From contig JABEVH010000096.1 of the NCBI GenBank assembly GCA_013043915.1, positions 1 through 15,513 of the forward strand: a DNA stretch of 15,513 nt, written 5' to 3'. The DNA comes from Pseudomonadales bacterium (GTDB taxonomy: Bacteria; Pseudomonadota; Gammaproteobacteria; Pseudomonadales; Moraxellaceae). Made by a program: the position numbers and the translations under genes. Each line of letters opens with the position of its first letter. The first letter of the stretch is position 1. The notes beneath the pieces are model-generated. The model did not search any database and was not told the DNA's origin. It was given only the letters and a program-made list of their open reading frames with translations. This document shows positions 1 to 7,273 of this stretch, piece by piece.

Positions 1-429
1 GGTCATATGCATGCTACGGTCCACCGCTTTGCACATGTCATAAACCGTCAGGGCCGCCAGAGAAACCGCCGTCAGTGCTTCCATCTCCACACCGGTACGC
101 CCCACCAGGCCACAACGGGCCGTCAGGAGTAAACCCGGAAGCTCACGATCTTCCTTGATCTCTACATCAATCGACGTCAGGGCCAGAGGGTGACAGAGCG
201 GAATAAGATCCGATGTCTTTTTGGCCGCTTGTATCCCGGCCAAACGGGCCACCGTCAGCACATCACCCTTGGGCAAACCACCCTGCATGATGAGATCCAA
301 GGTGGCAAGCTGCATACATAGGCGGGCTTCAGCGATAGCCCAGCGCTGCGTTTCATCTTTGGCCGAGACATCAACCATCTGCGGCTCACCACGCTCATTC
401 AGATGGGTCAAACCTGTCGTATTATTCAC
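1..429 (-). CDS. moaC: Cyclic pyranopterin monophosphate synthase MoaC, C-terminus cut by window edge
   Basis: MoaC acts in the cytoplasm in molybdenum cofactor synthesis, turning the MoaA product (3',8-cyclo-GTP) into cyclic pyranopterin monophosphate. Translating the minus strand from a GTG at 427-429 gives 143 residues, open at the window edge. Seen directly: LTHL near the N-terminus, MVDVSAK (18-24), KGDVL (54-58), AAKKTSDLIPLCHPL (68-82), GRTGVEMEALTAV (110-122) and YDMCKAVDR (130-138). K54, C79-H80, E115, E117, D131 and K134 line up, with a constant offset of three, with the catalytic residues known for E. coli MoaC. E. coli MoaC has 161 residues, so roughly 15-20 are missing here. The only plausible start is the GTG: an in-frame stop lies 30 bases upstream, and the nearest purine-rich stretch (GAGAGG) is unusually distant. 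The gene lies 37 bases after metY on the same strand and is probably cotranscribed with it. Identification is firm; the start is less so. Confidence 0.95.
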   Translation of the reverse strand, partial: MNNTTGLTHLNERGEPQMVDVSAKDETQRWAIAEARLCMQLATLDLIMQGGLPKGDVLTVARLAGIQAAKKTSDLIPLCHPLALTSIDVEIKEDRELPGLLLTARCGLVGRTGVEMEALTAVSLAALTVYDMCKAVDRSMHMT

Positions 430-466
430 GTTGGCATACTGTCCAAAGATTGCGACCTCTCACCGA

Positions 467-1738
467 TCAAACCGCTGCAAGCGCCTGTTCCAGATCATCA
501 AGCAGGTCATCGATGTGCTCAATGCCTAGGGAAAGACGTACGGTATCATCGGTAACGCCTGCCTTGGCCATCTCTTCGGCAGAGAGCTGACGGTGGGTAG
601 TGGACGCAGGATGACAGGCCAGCGACTTGACATCGCCGATGTTGACTAAGCGGGTGATGAGCTTTAAGGCATCCTGAAAACGAGCCCCTGCCACGCTGCC
701 GCCCTTAATACCAAAGGTCAGGATACCTGAAGGTTTTCCTCCCAGGTACTTCACGGCCAAAGCATGATCAGGATGCCCCTCCAGGCCAGCATAATGCACC
801 CAACTGACTTTTTCATGAGTTTGCAGGTATTTGGCCACCTTCAGTGTATTAGCTGTAATACGCTCCATACGCAGCGCCAGGGTATCGATGCCTTGCAGAA
901 TCATAAAAGCATTGAAGGGACTGATAGCGGCTCCGGTATTGCGCAGAGGTACAACGCGGGCCCGTCCGATAAACGCGGCCTGGCCTAATGCCTCGGTATA
1001 GATCACGCCATGATAAGAAACATCAGGCTCATTTAAACGACGAAATCTGTCCTTGTGCTCTGCCCAGGGAAATTTACCAGAATCAACAATGGCACCCCCT
1101 AAGGAATTGCCATGACCGGCCATGTACTTAGTCAGTGAATGTACGATGATGTCGGCACCATGTTCAAACGGCCGCAACAGGCAAGGTGTGGCCACCGTAT
1201 TATCCACAATCAGCGGTACGCCATGACTATGAGCGATATCAGCAACAGCCTGCAGGTCGGTGATGTTGCCCAGAGGATTGCCGATGGATTCTACATAGAC
1301 GGCCTTGGTTTTAGCGTCGATCAGGCGGCCAAAAGACGCAGGATCGCGGTAATCCGCAAAACGTGTCTCAATACCAAACTGTGGAAACGTGTGAGCGAAG
1401 AGGTTATAGGTGCCGCCATAGAGGGTGGAGGCAGACACAATATTATCCCCGGCTTCAGCTATCGTTTGAATTGCATAAGTGATAGCTGACTGGCCTGAGG
1501 CTAAAGCCAATGCAGCTATGCCTCCTTCCAGCAAAGCAACGCGTTTCTCAAGCACATCCTGAGTGGGGTTCATCATACGCGTGTAAATATTGCCAGGCAC
1601 TTTAAGATCAAAGAGATCAGCCCCATGCTGGGTACTATCAAAAGCATAGGAAACTGTCTGGTAAATCGGTACAGCCACAGCCCGGGTGGTAGGATCCGGG
1701 GAATAACCTCCATGCACAGCCAGCGTTTCTAGTTTCAC
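467..1738 (-). CDS. metY: O-acetylhomoserine aminocarboxypropyltransferase (sulfhydrylase), Cys/Met-metabolism PLP enzyme
   Basis: This cytoplasmic PLP enzyme makes homocysteine from O-acetyl-L-homoserine and sulfide, the direct-sulfhydrylation route to methionine. The 423-residue product fits the usual length. Seen directly: the family opening LETLAVHGGYSPDPTTRAVA, the YTRMMNPT segment (52-59) that contacts the neighbouring subunit's cofactor, SGQSA (81-85), VDNTVATP (178-185, with the Asp that holds the PLP ring nitrogen) and the Schiff-base lysine K204 in HSLTKYMAGHG. LSLGIEHIDDLLDDL near the C-terminus is the family's closing motif. The start codon is GTG, chosen because GAGGA sits 6 bases upstream and the N-terminus matches the family exactly. 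The stop is a TGA 37 bases before moaC. The gene is divergent from nudJ across a 156-base region containing two dyads that could bind a regulator. A cystathionine gamma-synthase or MetZ-type role is the main alternative; length and motifs favour MetY. Confidence 0.93.
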   Translation of the reverse strand: MKLETLAVHGGYSPDPTTRAVAVPIYQTVSYAFDSTQHGADLFDLKVPGNIYTRMMNPTQDVLEKRVALLEGGIAALALASGQSAITYAIQTIAEAGDNIVSASTLYGGTYNLFAHTFPQFGIETRFADYRDPASFGRLIDAKTKAVYVESIGNPLGNITDLQAVADIAHSHGVPLIVDNTVATPCLLRPFEHGADIIVHSLTKYMAGHGNSLGGAIVDSGKFPWAEHKDRFRRLNEPDVSYHGVIYTEALGQAAFIGRARVVPLRNTGAAISPFNAFMILQGIDTLALRMERITANTLKVAKYLQTHEKVSWVHYAGLEGHPDHALAVKYLGGKPSGILTFGIKGGSVAGARFQDALKLITRLVNIGDVKSLACHPASTTHRQLSAEEMAKAGVTDDTVRLSLGIEHIDDLLDDLEQALAAV

Positions 1739-1780
1739 AACCGTTCCTCACGTGTAATAATTTACAGGGCCCATCGCTGG

Positions 1781-1793
1781 TTCCCTGAGGGAA
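1781..1793. promoter_or_regulatory. Perfect 13-base dyad, possible operator upstream of metY
   Basis: The sequence TTCCCTGAGGGAA has two perfect 6-base arms around one central base. It lies about 43 bases before the metY start codon and just downstream of the candidate metY transcription start. A site there would suit a repressor or an mRNA-level element. It does not match the MetJ or MetR consensus as I know them, so no regulator is named. Confidence 0.35.
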
Positions 1794-1801
1794 TGGCAAG
1801 C

Positions 1802-1829
1802 ATCTTACGCCCGCATAAGACGATGCGAA
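1802..1829 (-). promoter_or_regulatory. Weak candidate sigma70 promoter for metY-moaC, with overlapping dyad
   Basis: On the minus strand TTCGCA (1829-1824, 4 of 6 to the -35 consensus) and TAAGAT (1807-1802, 4 of 6 to the -10) are 16 bases apart. A start near 1795 would leave a leader of about 57 bases. The 16-base near-palindrome CTTACGCCCGCATAAG (1804-1819) overlaps the -10 and spacer. Both boxes are weak, so this is tentative. Confidence 0.25.
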
Positions 1830-1894
1830 AGCCAAGACAGACACAATTATGTTAGCCTAGAGGTCTTAAGCATTCAGGCTGATGAGGCAATGCC

Positions 1895-2350
1895 ATGGTG
1901 TGGACTCCGCATGTAACCGTAGCAACCGTGATTGAAAGGGATGATCACTTCTTGCTGGTACATGAATACACTGATCAGGAGCTAGCTGTTTACAATCAGC
2001 CCGCCGGCCATGTTGAGGCAGGAGAAACCCTGATAGAAGCAGCACTACGTGAAACTCGGGAAGAAACAGCCTGGCAGGTTGAAATTACCGATCTGCTCGG
2101 ACTTTATGTCTATACCCCGCCGCATCGCCATGACCTGACTTACTACCGAGTCTGTTTTATCGCTCGCCCCCTGGAGCAGTTGGCAGGACTATCGTTAGAT
2201 ACAGGCATCATCGGTGCAGAATGGATCCCCTATACGCAACTGGCCAGCATGAATAACCTGCGCAGCCCTCTGGTTCAACGCTGTATTGAAGATTATCGCG
2301 CCGGGCAACGCTTTCCCCTCCATTTGATTCACGAACACGTTTGGCAATGA
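1895..2350 (+). CDS. nudJ: NudJ-type Nudix phosphohydrolase
   Basis: NudJ in E. coli hydrolyses nucleoside di- and triphosphates and the thiamine precursor HMP-pyrophosphate in the cytoplasm. The 151-residue product carries a Nudix box from G38 to W60: G38, E44, R52-E53 and E56-E57 are in place. The usual glycine of EExG is an alanine (A59). The opening PHVTVATVIE, NQPAGHVEAGETL before the box, and NLRSPLVQRCIEDYRAGQRFP near the C-terminus are strongly NudJ-like. The start is ATG 1895 with GAGG seven bases upstream. It is the first gene of a plus-strand run; its TGA overlaps the mnmA start as ATGA, so the two are probably translationally coupled, as in many gammaproteobacteria where nudJ precedes mnmA. 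The family is certain; the substrate is inferred from NudJ. Confidence 0.9.
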   Translation: MVWTPHVTVATVIERDDHFLLVHEYTDQELAVYNQPAGHVEAGETLIEAALRETREETAWQVEITDLLGLYVYTPPHRHDLTYYRVCFIARPLEQLAGLSLDTGIIGAEWIPYTQLASMNNLRSPLVQRCIEDYRAGQRFPLHLIHEHVWQ

Positions 2351-3426
2351 AAATAATCGTAGGAATGTCGGGAGGAGTAGATTCGTCGGTCAGTGCTTAT
2401 CTGTTAAAGGAACAAGGCCATAGCGTTGAAGGTCTGTTCATGAAGAACTGGGACGAAGATGATGGCACGGAATACTGTACAGCCATGCGTGACCTTGAAG
2501 ATGCCCAGGCTGTCTGCGATCGCTTAAGCATACCCTTGCATACCATCAATTTTGCTGCTGAATACTGGGACAGAGTCTTTGAGCATTTTTTAGCAGAGTA
2601 CCGCGCCGGACGCACCCCTAACCCGGATATTTTATGTAATCGCGAGATCAAATTCCGTGCTTTTTTAGACTATGCCCGCATGCTGGGTGCGGATCAGATA
2701 GCTACCGGACATTATGCACGCCATCGAATCGACGCTCAGGGTGCTCATCTCTACAAAGGACTGGATGCCAGCAAAGATCAGTCCTATTTTTTGCATGCCG
2801 TTCATGCTGAAGCTCTGGCCCAGGCTTGCTTTCCTTTAGGAGAACTGCAAAAAACCGAGGTCAGAGCCATCGCCACCCGCCTGAATTTATCCACTGCACA
2901 AAAAAAGGACTCAACCGGCATCTGTTTTATAGGAGAACGTCGTTTTACTGATTTTCTGCGTCGTTACCTCCCGGCGCAACCCGGCGTCATGGAGACTGCC
3001 GAAGGACGTGAAGTGGGGCAACATCAGGGACTCATGTTCTACACCGAAGGACAACGCCAGGGACTACTGCTCGGCGGGCAGCGCGATGCCCGGGAAGCAC
3101 CATGGTATGTCTTGCGCAAGGATCTGACTCGTAATGCTCTGATCGTAGGTCAAGGTGATGACCATCCTGGTTTATACAGCCAGCGCTTATGGGCAGACCA
3201 CATTCACTGGATACAGCAGCCTGCACTCCCCATCAGTTTGCAGGTTAAAATTCGCTATCGGCAAGCCGATCAAAACGGCCTTCTTCGTCTGGATGGCGAA
3301 CGTTTTATCGTAGAATTTGATCAGCCTCAACGCGCCATTAGCCCCGGGCAATCGGTGGTTTTTTATCGTCAGGATGAATGTTTGGGTGGGGGTGTCATTG
3401 CAGCACGAGAAGAACCCATGCTTTAG
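2347..3426 (+). CDS. mnmA: tRNA-specific 2-thiouridylase MnmA
   Basis: MnmA adenylates and thiolates uridine 34 of tRNA-Lys, tRNA-Glu and tRNA-Gln, using sulfur relayed from IscS through the Tus proteins. The product is 359 residues from ATG 2347. Seen directly: the PP-loop SGGVDSS (7-13), FMKNWDEDDGTEYC, the first catalytic cysteine C97 in TPNPDILCN, ATGHYAR, KDQSYFL and the second catalytic cysteine C193 in STGICFIGER. These match the E. coli C102/C199 pair. A TTG two codons earlier (2341) is in frame, but ATG 2347 is preferred: it forms a 4-base ATGA overlap with nudJ, and MKIIVGMSGG is the standard N-terminus. No Shine-Dalgarno is visible, which fits coupling to nudJ. In E. coli and Pseudomonas hflD lies between mnmA and purB; here it is absent. 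Confidence 0.97.
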   Translation: MKIIVGMSGGVDSSVSAYLLKEQGHSVEGLFMKNWDEDDGTEYCTAMRDLEDAQAVCDRLSIPLHTINFAAEYWDRVFEHFLAEYRAGRTPNPDILCNREIKFRAFLDYARMLGADQIATGHYARHRIDAQGAHLYKGLDASKDQSYFLHAVHAEALAQACFPLGELQKTEVRAIATRLNLSTAQKKDSTGICFIGERRFTDFLRRYLPAQPGVMETAEGREVGQHQGLMFYTEGQRQGLLLGGQRDAREAPWYVLRKDLTRNALIVGQGDDHPGLYSQRLWADHIHWIQQPALPISLQVKIRYRQADQNGLLRLDGERFIVEFDQPQRAISPGQSVVFYRQDECLGGGVIAAREEPML

Positions 3427-3450
3427 ATGTTCTTCAGAGTTAGCTAGAAT
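3422..3450 (+). promoter_or_regulatory. purB: Candidate sigma70 promoter for purB
   Basis: TTTAGA (3422-3427, 4 of 6) and TAGAAT (3445-3450, 5 of 6) are exactly 17 bases apart. They would start transcription near 3457, about 32 bases before the purB ATG. The -35 box overlaps the mnmA stop codon. It suggests that purB can be transcribed separately from nudJ-mnmA. It was found by consensus matching only. Confidence 0.45.
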
Positions 3451-3488
3451 ACACCTTGGCTAAATCCTATCCTCAAGGTTTTCACTCC

Positions 3489-4853
3489 ATGTCCCTAAGC
3501 ACCCTTACCGCCCTTTCTCCTATTGATGGGCGCTATGCCGCCAAAGTCGATATCCTTCGTCCCATTTTCAGTGAATACGGACTCATGCGTTTTCGAGTTC
3601 AGGTAGAAGTGGCCTGGCTGTTGTCGCTATCACGCCATCCAGGCATCCCTGAGGTGCCGGCATTAAGTGCTGATGCGGCCTCACTCCTGGAGAGCTGGGT
3701 ACATAATTTCAGTGAAGAAGATTGCGCTCAGATCAAGAGCCTTGAACGTACCACCAACCATGATGTCAAGGCGGTGGAGTACTTTATCAAGTCAAAAACC
3801 AAGGGGCATAAAGAGCTGGAGGCCATCAGCGAATTTATCCATTTTGCCTGCACCTCGGAAGACATCAATAACCTGGCCCATGGTCTGATGCTGGCGACGG
3901 CACGACCTGTGTTACGGTCCTGGATGCAGGATTTGACCGAGGGGGTGCGCAACCTGGCCCATCGTTACGCTGACTTGCCCATGTTATCTCGTACCCATGG
4001 ACAAACGGCAACACCCACAACCCTTGGCAAGGAAATGGCCAATGTAGCCTACCGCATGCAACGTCAAATCAGGGCGCTGGATTCGGTGGAAATCCTGGGC
4101 AAGATCAATGGCGCCGTGGGCAACTACAATGCTCACTTGATCGCCTACCCTGAAATCGACTGGGCAACCCATGCCAAAAATCTTGTTGAAGGCCTGGGAC
4201 TGCAGTTCAATCCCTATACGACGCAGATTGAACCCCATGACTATATGGCCGAGTATTTTGCTGCCATTGGCCGATTCAACACTATCCTGATCGACTTTGA
4301 TCGCGATATCTGGGGCTACATTTCCCTAGGGTATTTTCGGCAAAAGCTCAAAGCAGGAGAAGTGGGCTCCTCCACCATGCCACATAAGGTTAACCCGATT
4401 GATTTTGAAAACTCGGAGGGCAACCTGGGGATGGCCAATGCCATCATGGAACATTTAACCAGTAAACTACCCATTTCACGTTGGCAGCGTGATTTAACGG
4501 ATTCAACGGTTCTGCGCAATCTTGGCGTTGGATTAGCCCACGCCGTCATCGCCTGGGATTCCACCCTCAAAGGCATGGGCAAGCTCGAAATCAATGAAGA
4601 GCGTTTACAGACAGATCTTGATCAGTCTTGGGAAGTTCTGGCTGAAGCCATACAAACCGTTATGCGCCGTTACGGTATCCCTCAGCCCTATGAGCAACTT
4701 AAAGACCTGACACGGGGTCAACGCATGGATGCGGCGCTATTGCATGCCTTCATTGATCGCCTGGAACTCCCTGAAGCTGTGCGCGTACAGCTTAAAGCCC
4801 TGACACCAGGTAGTTATACCGGTCTGGCTGCTCACTTGGCACGTCTATCCTGA
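3489..4853 (+). CDS. purB: Adenylosuccinate lyase PurB
   Basis: PurB catalyses two fumarate-releasing steps of purine synthesis: SAICAR to AICAR, and adenylosuccinate to AMP. It is a cytoplasmic homotetramer of the fumarase/aspartase superfamily. The 454-residue product begins LSTLTALSPIDGRY, the standard PurB N-terminus. Seen directly: ERTTNHDVKAVEYFIK, FACTSEDINN (about 119-128), SRTHGQTATPTT with the catalytic histidine H170, and the superfamily signature GSSTMPHKVNP (293-303), whose flexible loop holds the catalytic serine S295. Translation in this frame could begin at TTG 3456. ATG 3489 is preferred because it gives the canonical N-terminus and has AAGG about 10 bases upstream. roxA follows after 14 bases, so the two are probably one transcript. 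This is the long E. coli-type PurB. Confidence 0.97.
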   Translation: MSLSTLTALSPIDGRYAAKVDILRPIFSEYGLMRFRVQVEVAWLLSLSRHPGIPEVPALSADAASLLESWVHNFSEEDCAQIKSLERTTNHDVKAVEYFIKSKTKGHKELEAISEFIHFACTSEDINNLAHGLMLATARPVLRSWMQDLTEGVRNLAHRYADLPMLSRTHGQTATPTTLGKEMANVAYRMQRQIRALDSVEILGKINGAVGNYNAHLIAYPEIDWATHAKNLVEGLGLQFNPYTTQIEPHDYMAEYFAAIGRFNTILIDFDRDIWGYISLGYFRQKLKAGEVGSSTMPHKVNPIDFENSEGNLGMANAIMEHLTSKLPISRWQRDLTDSTVLRNLGVGLAHAVIAWDSTLKGMGKLEINEERLQTDLDQSWEVLAEAIQTVMRRYGIPQPYEQLKDLTRGQRMDAALLHAFIDRLELPEAVRVQLKALTPGSYTGLAAHLARLS

Positions 4854-4867
4854 ACCTGGGAATTTTT

Positions 4868-6022
4868 ATGACTTTATTAGGTGGCTTAAGCCCCGATGTT
4901 TTCTTGCATGATTACTGGCAGAAAAAACCTTTATTGGTGCGCGGAGCTTGCCCGCAACTGATAGGCCTCCTGGAACCTGATGACCTAAAAGACCTGGCAT
5001 GTACAGAAGGAGTCGAAGCCAGGCTTATTGAAGAACATGGACTGACGCCCTGGCAGTTAAGTCATGGTCCTTTTACCGCAAAACGTCTGGAACGGCTTCC
5101 TGATGAGAGCTGGACTCTGCTGGTTCAGGCGGTAGATCACTACCTGCCTGCTCTGCAGGAAGTTTTGGCAGCATTTACCTTTCTACCCGCCTGGCGTATC
5201 GATGACATCATGGTTTCCCTCGCTGCGCCACAAGGCTCCGTGGGACCTCATTTTGATCGCTATGATGTATTTCTGATCCAGGGTCACGGCACACGTCGCT
5301 GGCAAGTGGGTCCTGCTGTCGATGAGAGCCACCCGCGCCTGCCACATCCACAGCTACGTCTGCTACGCGATATGCCGGTGGAGTTTGAAGAAGACCTGCA
5401 TCCTGGAGATTTGCTGTATTTGCCCCCAAGCTGGGCACATTACGGTATTGCTCAAGATACCTGCCTGACCTACTCCATAGGATTTAGAGCCCCGCCTTTG
5501 TTACGAATCCTGGATCGTCTGGTCGATGTTACCCTGGCCACAGGCATGGACCCGCTCTACAGTGATGTTGAACGCTCCCGAGTGGCCCATCCAGGGCGCT
5601 TAGATGATGCTGATGTAGCGCGACTACGACGTCAGGTTCTGGCTTTACTGGATGATGAACAGCCCTGGCATACCGTACTGGCCGAGCTACTCAGTGAACC
5701 CAAATACGATGACTATGAACCGGAAGGGGTAACGGTAGACCTGGACACCTTGCGGACATGGCTGCAAGCCGGTCTTCCCTTGGTACGCGATCCTGCCTCG
5801 CGCTTACTCTATAGCGACGAACAAGGACTGATCCGTTGTTATGTCAACGGTGAACTCTGCACGTCCATCGTTCCTGAAGTCTTTAAATTACTGGCAGATC
5901 ACGTCAGCTTAAGCGGCGAGCAGCTTAATGGATTAACTGATACTGAACTCAACGATGTCTTGTTGGCTCTGCACCATGGATGGTATTTGCCTCCCTTGGA
6001 GTCAATATCGAGGCTTAATTGA
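4868..6022 (+). CDS. roxA: Ribosomal protein uL16 3-hydroxylase RoxA (YcfD, JmjC/cupin oxygenase)
   Basis: RoxA is an Fe(II)/2-oxoglutarate oxygenase that hydroxylates a conserved arginine of ribosomal protein uL16 (L16). The product has 384 residues, in line with the family. The N-terminal region (FLHDYWQKKPLLVRGA) is the typical opening. The JmjC core shows the iron triad H128 and D130 in GPHFDRYDVF, and H191 in PPSWAHYG. Arginines in GTRRW (142-145) are candidates for 2-oxoglutarate binding. SIGFRAP closes the core; the rest is the dimerisation and winged-helix C-terminal part. The start ATG 4868 has GGGAA 5-6 bases upstream and lies 14 bases after purB. From memory purB-roxA adjacency also occurs in Pseudomonas. 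Function is inferred from E. coli YcfD; the metal ligands are directly visible. Confidence 0.92.
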   Translation: MTLLGGLSPDVFLHDYWQKKPLLVRGACPQLIGLLEPDDLKDLACTEGVEARLIEEHGLTPWQLSHGPFTAKRLERLPDESWTLLVQAVDHYLPALQEVLAAFTFLPAWRIDDIMVSLAAPQGSVGPHFDRYDVFLIQGHGTRRWQVGPAVDESHPRLPHPQLRLLRDMPVEFEEDLHPGDLLYLPPSWAHYGIAQDTCLTYSIGFRAPPLLRILDRLVDVTLATGMDPLYSDVERSRVAHPGRLDDADVARLRRQVLALLDDEQPWHTVLAELLSEPKYDDYEPEGVTVDLDTLRTWLQAGLPLVRDPASRLLYSDEQGLIRCYVNGELCTSIVPEVFKLLADHVSLSGEQLNGLTDTELNDVLLALHHGWYLPPLESISRLN

Positions 6023-6027
6023 TGACA

Positions 6028-6057
6028 TAGGCAAAATTACCAACCACGGACTATAGT
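6028..6057 (+). promoter_or_regulatory. Weak candidate promoter before the DUF7931-like gene
   Basis: TAGGCA (6028-6033, 4 of 6) and TATAGT (6052-6057, 5 of 6) are 18 bases apart in the gap after roxA. The spacing is one base longer than ideal. The gene may equally be read through from purB-roxA. Confidence 0.25.
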
Positions 6058-6095
6058 AAATTTGGGGTGTTAGATTCCTTATCGTGAGAGGACTG

Positions 6096-6599
6096 ATGGC
6101 TACAGAAAACGTTTTTATCCTGGGACAAGAAAGCGGAATCATCCGGCTAAACACGCTGGAATCCATACAACAAGCTGATCTGGCACTGGCAAGTCAGGTG
6201 CGTCGTCAATTATTACTTTTAAGTCATGATCTAGATCTTGCCCGCTTTGGTGCAAGTTCCTGGTTGGAAGCACTAAAACCGTTTTGGCATGAACGCGATG
6301 CCATGCTGCGTATCCTGGTCGCTCACCCTGAAACAGCTCTTGCACTATCTCATCCCTTGCTGGCTCTGGCGCGTCGTCTTACTTCATATATACAGATTAA
6401 AAAAATCGACCCTGCATTATACCCGGCAGAAGAATCATGGCTCATTGCCGATGGCCTGGCTCTGGTACGGGAACAAAAACCAGGTATGGCCTATGCCGAT
6501 ATGCGCTCCCTGTCAACAGCGCCTGAATTGACGGAACGTTTCAATGCCTGGTTCACTCATGCATCCGACATAGCGGAACTGCGCAGTCTCATGCTCTAA
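6096..6599 (+). CDS. Stand-alone DUF7931-like protein of unknown function
   Basis: The product is 167 residues from ATG 6096. A GTG at 6084 would add four residues; ATG is preferred because AGAGGA (6087-6092) then acts as its ribosome-binding site. I see no signal peptide, membrane segment or metal-binding motif. The run ADLALASQVRRQLLLLSHDL, then a WLEALKPF-type helix, then LRILVAHPETAL, then HPLLALARRLTSYIQIKK resembles the domain called DUF7931. In pseudomonads this domain is fused behind a GNAT acetyltransferase encoded after roxA. That match is from memory of the pattern, not from a search. Here there is no acetyltransferase half, so this is either a natural single-domain version or the remnant of a split fusion. 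It ends tail to tail with the glutathione transferase gene, the two stop codons overlapping. Confidence 0.8.
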   Translation: MATENVFILGQESGIIRLNTLESIQQADLALASQVRRQLLLLSHDLDLARFGASSWLEALKPFWHERDAMLRILVAHPETALALSHPLLALARRLTSYIQIKKIDPALYPAEESWLIADGLALVREQKPGMAYADMRSLSTAPELTERFNAWFTHASDIAELRSLML

Positions 6600-6607
6600 G
6601 GCTGCGC
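6581..6607. repeat. Inverted repeat across the convergent gene ends
   Basis: GCGCAG (6581-6586) and CTGCGC (6602-6607) are perfect 6-base inverted arms with a 15-base loop holding both overlapping stop codons. It could slow transcription from either side, but there is no T-tract, so it is not a classical intrinsic terminator. The loop is long and the match could be chance. Confidence 0.3.
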
Positions 6608-7270
6608 TGAATTCGCCCCCTGTACCATGAGACGCACCTTGGACGGCTCCATATCCGTATCCGGGGGTGGAACGGCTAAACCGCGTTGTACGGCAGGTCG
6701 ATCACGCAGGGTATCCAGCCAGCGACGCAAATGGGGAAGTCCCTCAATACTGACCCCTGCCCAGTCATGAATACGGGCCCAGGGCCAAGCTGCCATGTCA
6801 GCGATGGAATAGTCACCGGCAAGAAACTCCACGTTAGCCAGATGGTTATCCATAACTTCATAGAGACGCCGTGTTTCATTTTGATAACGCTGAATGGCTA
6901 CCGGAACTTGCTCAGGCATGTAACGAAACCAGACATTGGCTTGTCCCTGCATCGGACCCAATCCCCCCATCTGAAACATCAGCCATTGCATCACTTGTGA
7001 ACGACCCTTGGTATCCTGGGGCATAAACATGCCCGTCTTCTCTGCCAGGTAACATAGGATGGCCCCCGATTCAAACACAGCAAAATCATCTGCCTCATGA
7101 TCCACAATGGCCGGTATACGGCCATTGGGATTGATCGCCAAAAACCACGCCTGCTTTTGCTCCAGGGCCAGCAATTTTAGGGATCGCACCTGATAGTCCA
7201 ACCCCATCTCCTCCAAAGCAATCGATACTTTGTGGCCATTCGGCGTGGCTGCTGTGTATAACTCGATCAT
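6596..7270 (-). CDS. Nu-class glutathione S-transferase (YfcG/YghU-like)
   Basis: The product is a 224-residue cytoplasmic GST with a thioredoxin-fold N-terminal half and a helical C-terminal half. The start IELYTAATPNGHKVSIALEE, NPNGRIPAI (47-55, with the cis-proline P53) and ESGAI (67-71, glutathione gamma-glutamyl binding) are all present. T9 and N11 take the place of the tyrosine or cysteine found in other classes. QMGGLGPMQGQ (100-110) is characteristic of Nu-class enzymes, which in E. coli reduce disulfides and hydroperoxides with glutathione. GDYSIADMA (152-160) is the N-capping box of the GST core. The gene starts 3 bases after the alcohol dehydrogenase stop with GGAG upstream, so it is the third gene of an operon. 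A role in peroxide or electrophile removal beside an alcohol dehydrogenase is inference. Confidence 0.9.
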   Translation of the reverse strand: MIELYTAATPNGHKVSIALEEMGLDYQVRSLKLLALEQKQAWFLAINPNGRIPAIVDHEADDFAVFESGAILCYLAEKTGMFMPQDTKGRSQVMQWLMFQMGGLGPMQGQANVWFRYMPEQVPVAIQRYQNETRRLYEVMDNHLANVEFLAGDYSIADMAAWPWARIHDWAGVSIEGLPHLRRWLDTLRDRPAVQRGLAVPPPDTDMEPSKVRLMVQGANSAQP

Positions 7271-7273
7271 GAT

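Noticed and set aside
427..438. Four-codon frame ATG-CCA-ACG-TGA overlapping the moaC GTG start
   Set aside because: No suitably spaced ribosome-binding site; so short a frame is expected by chance.
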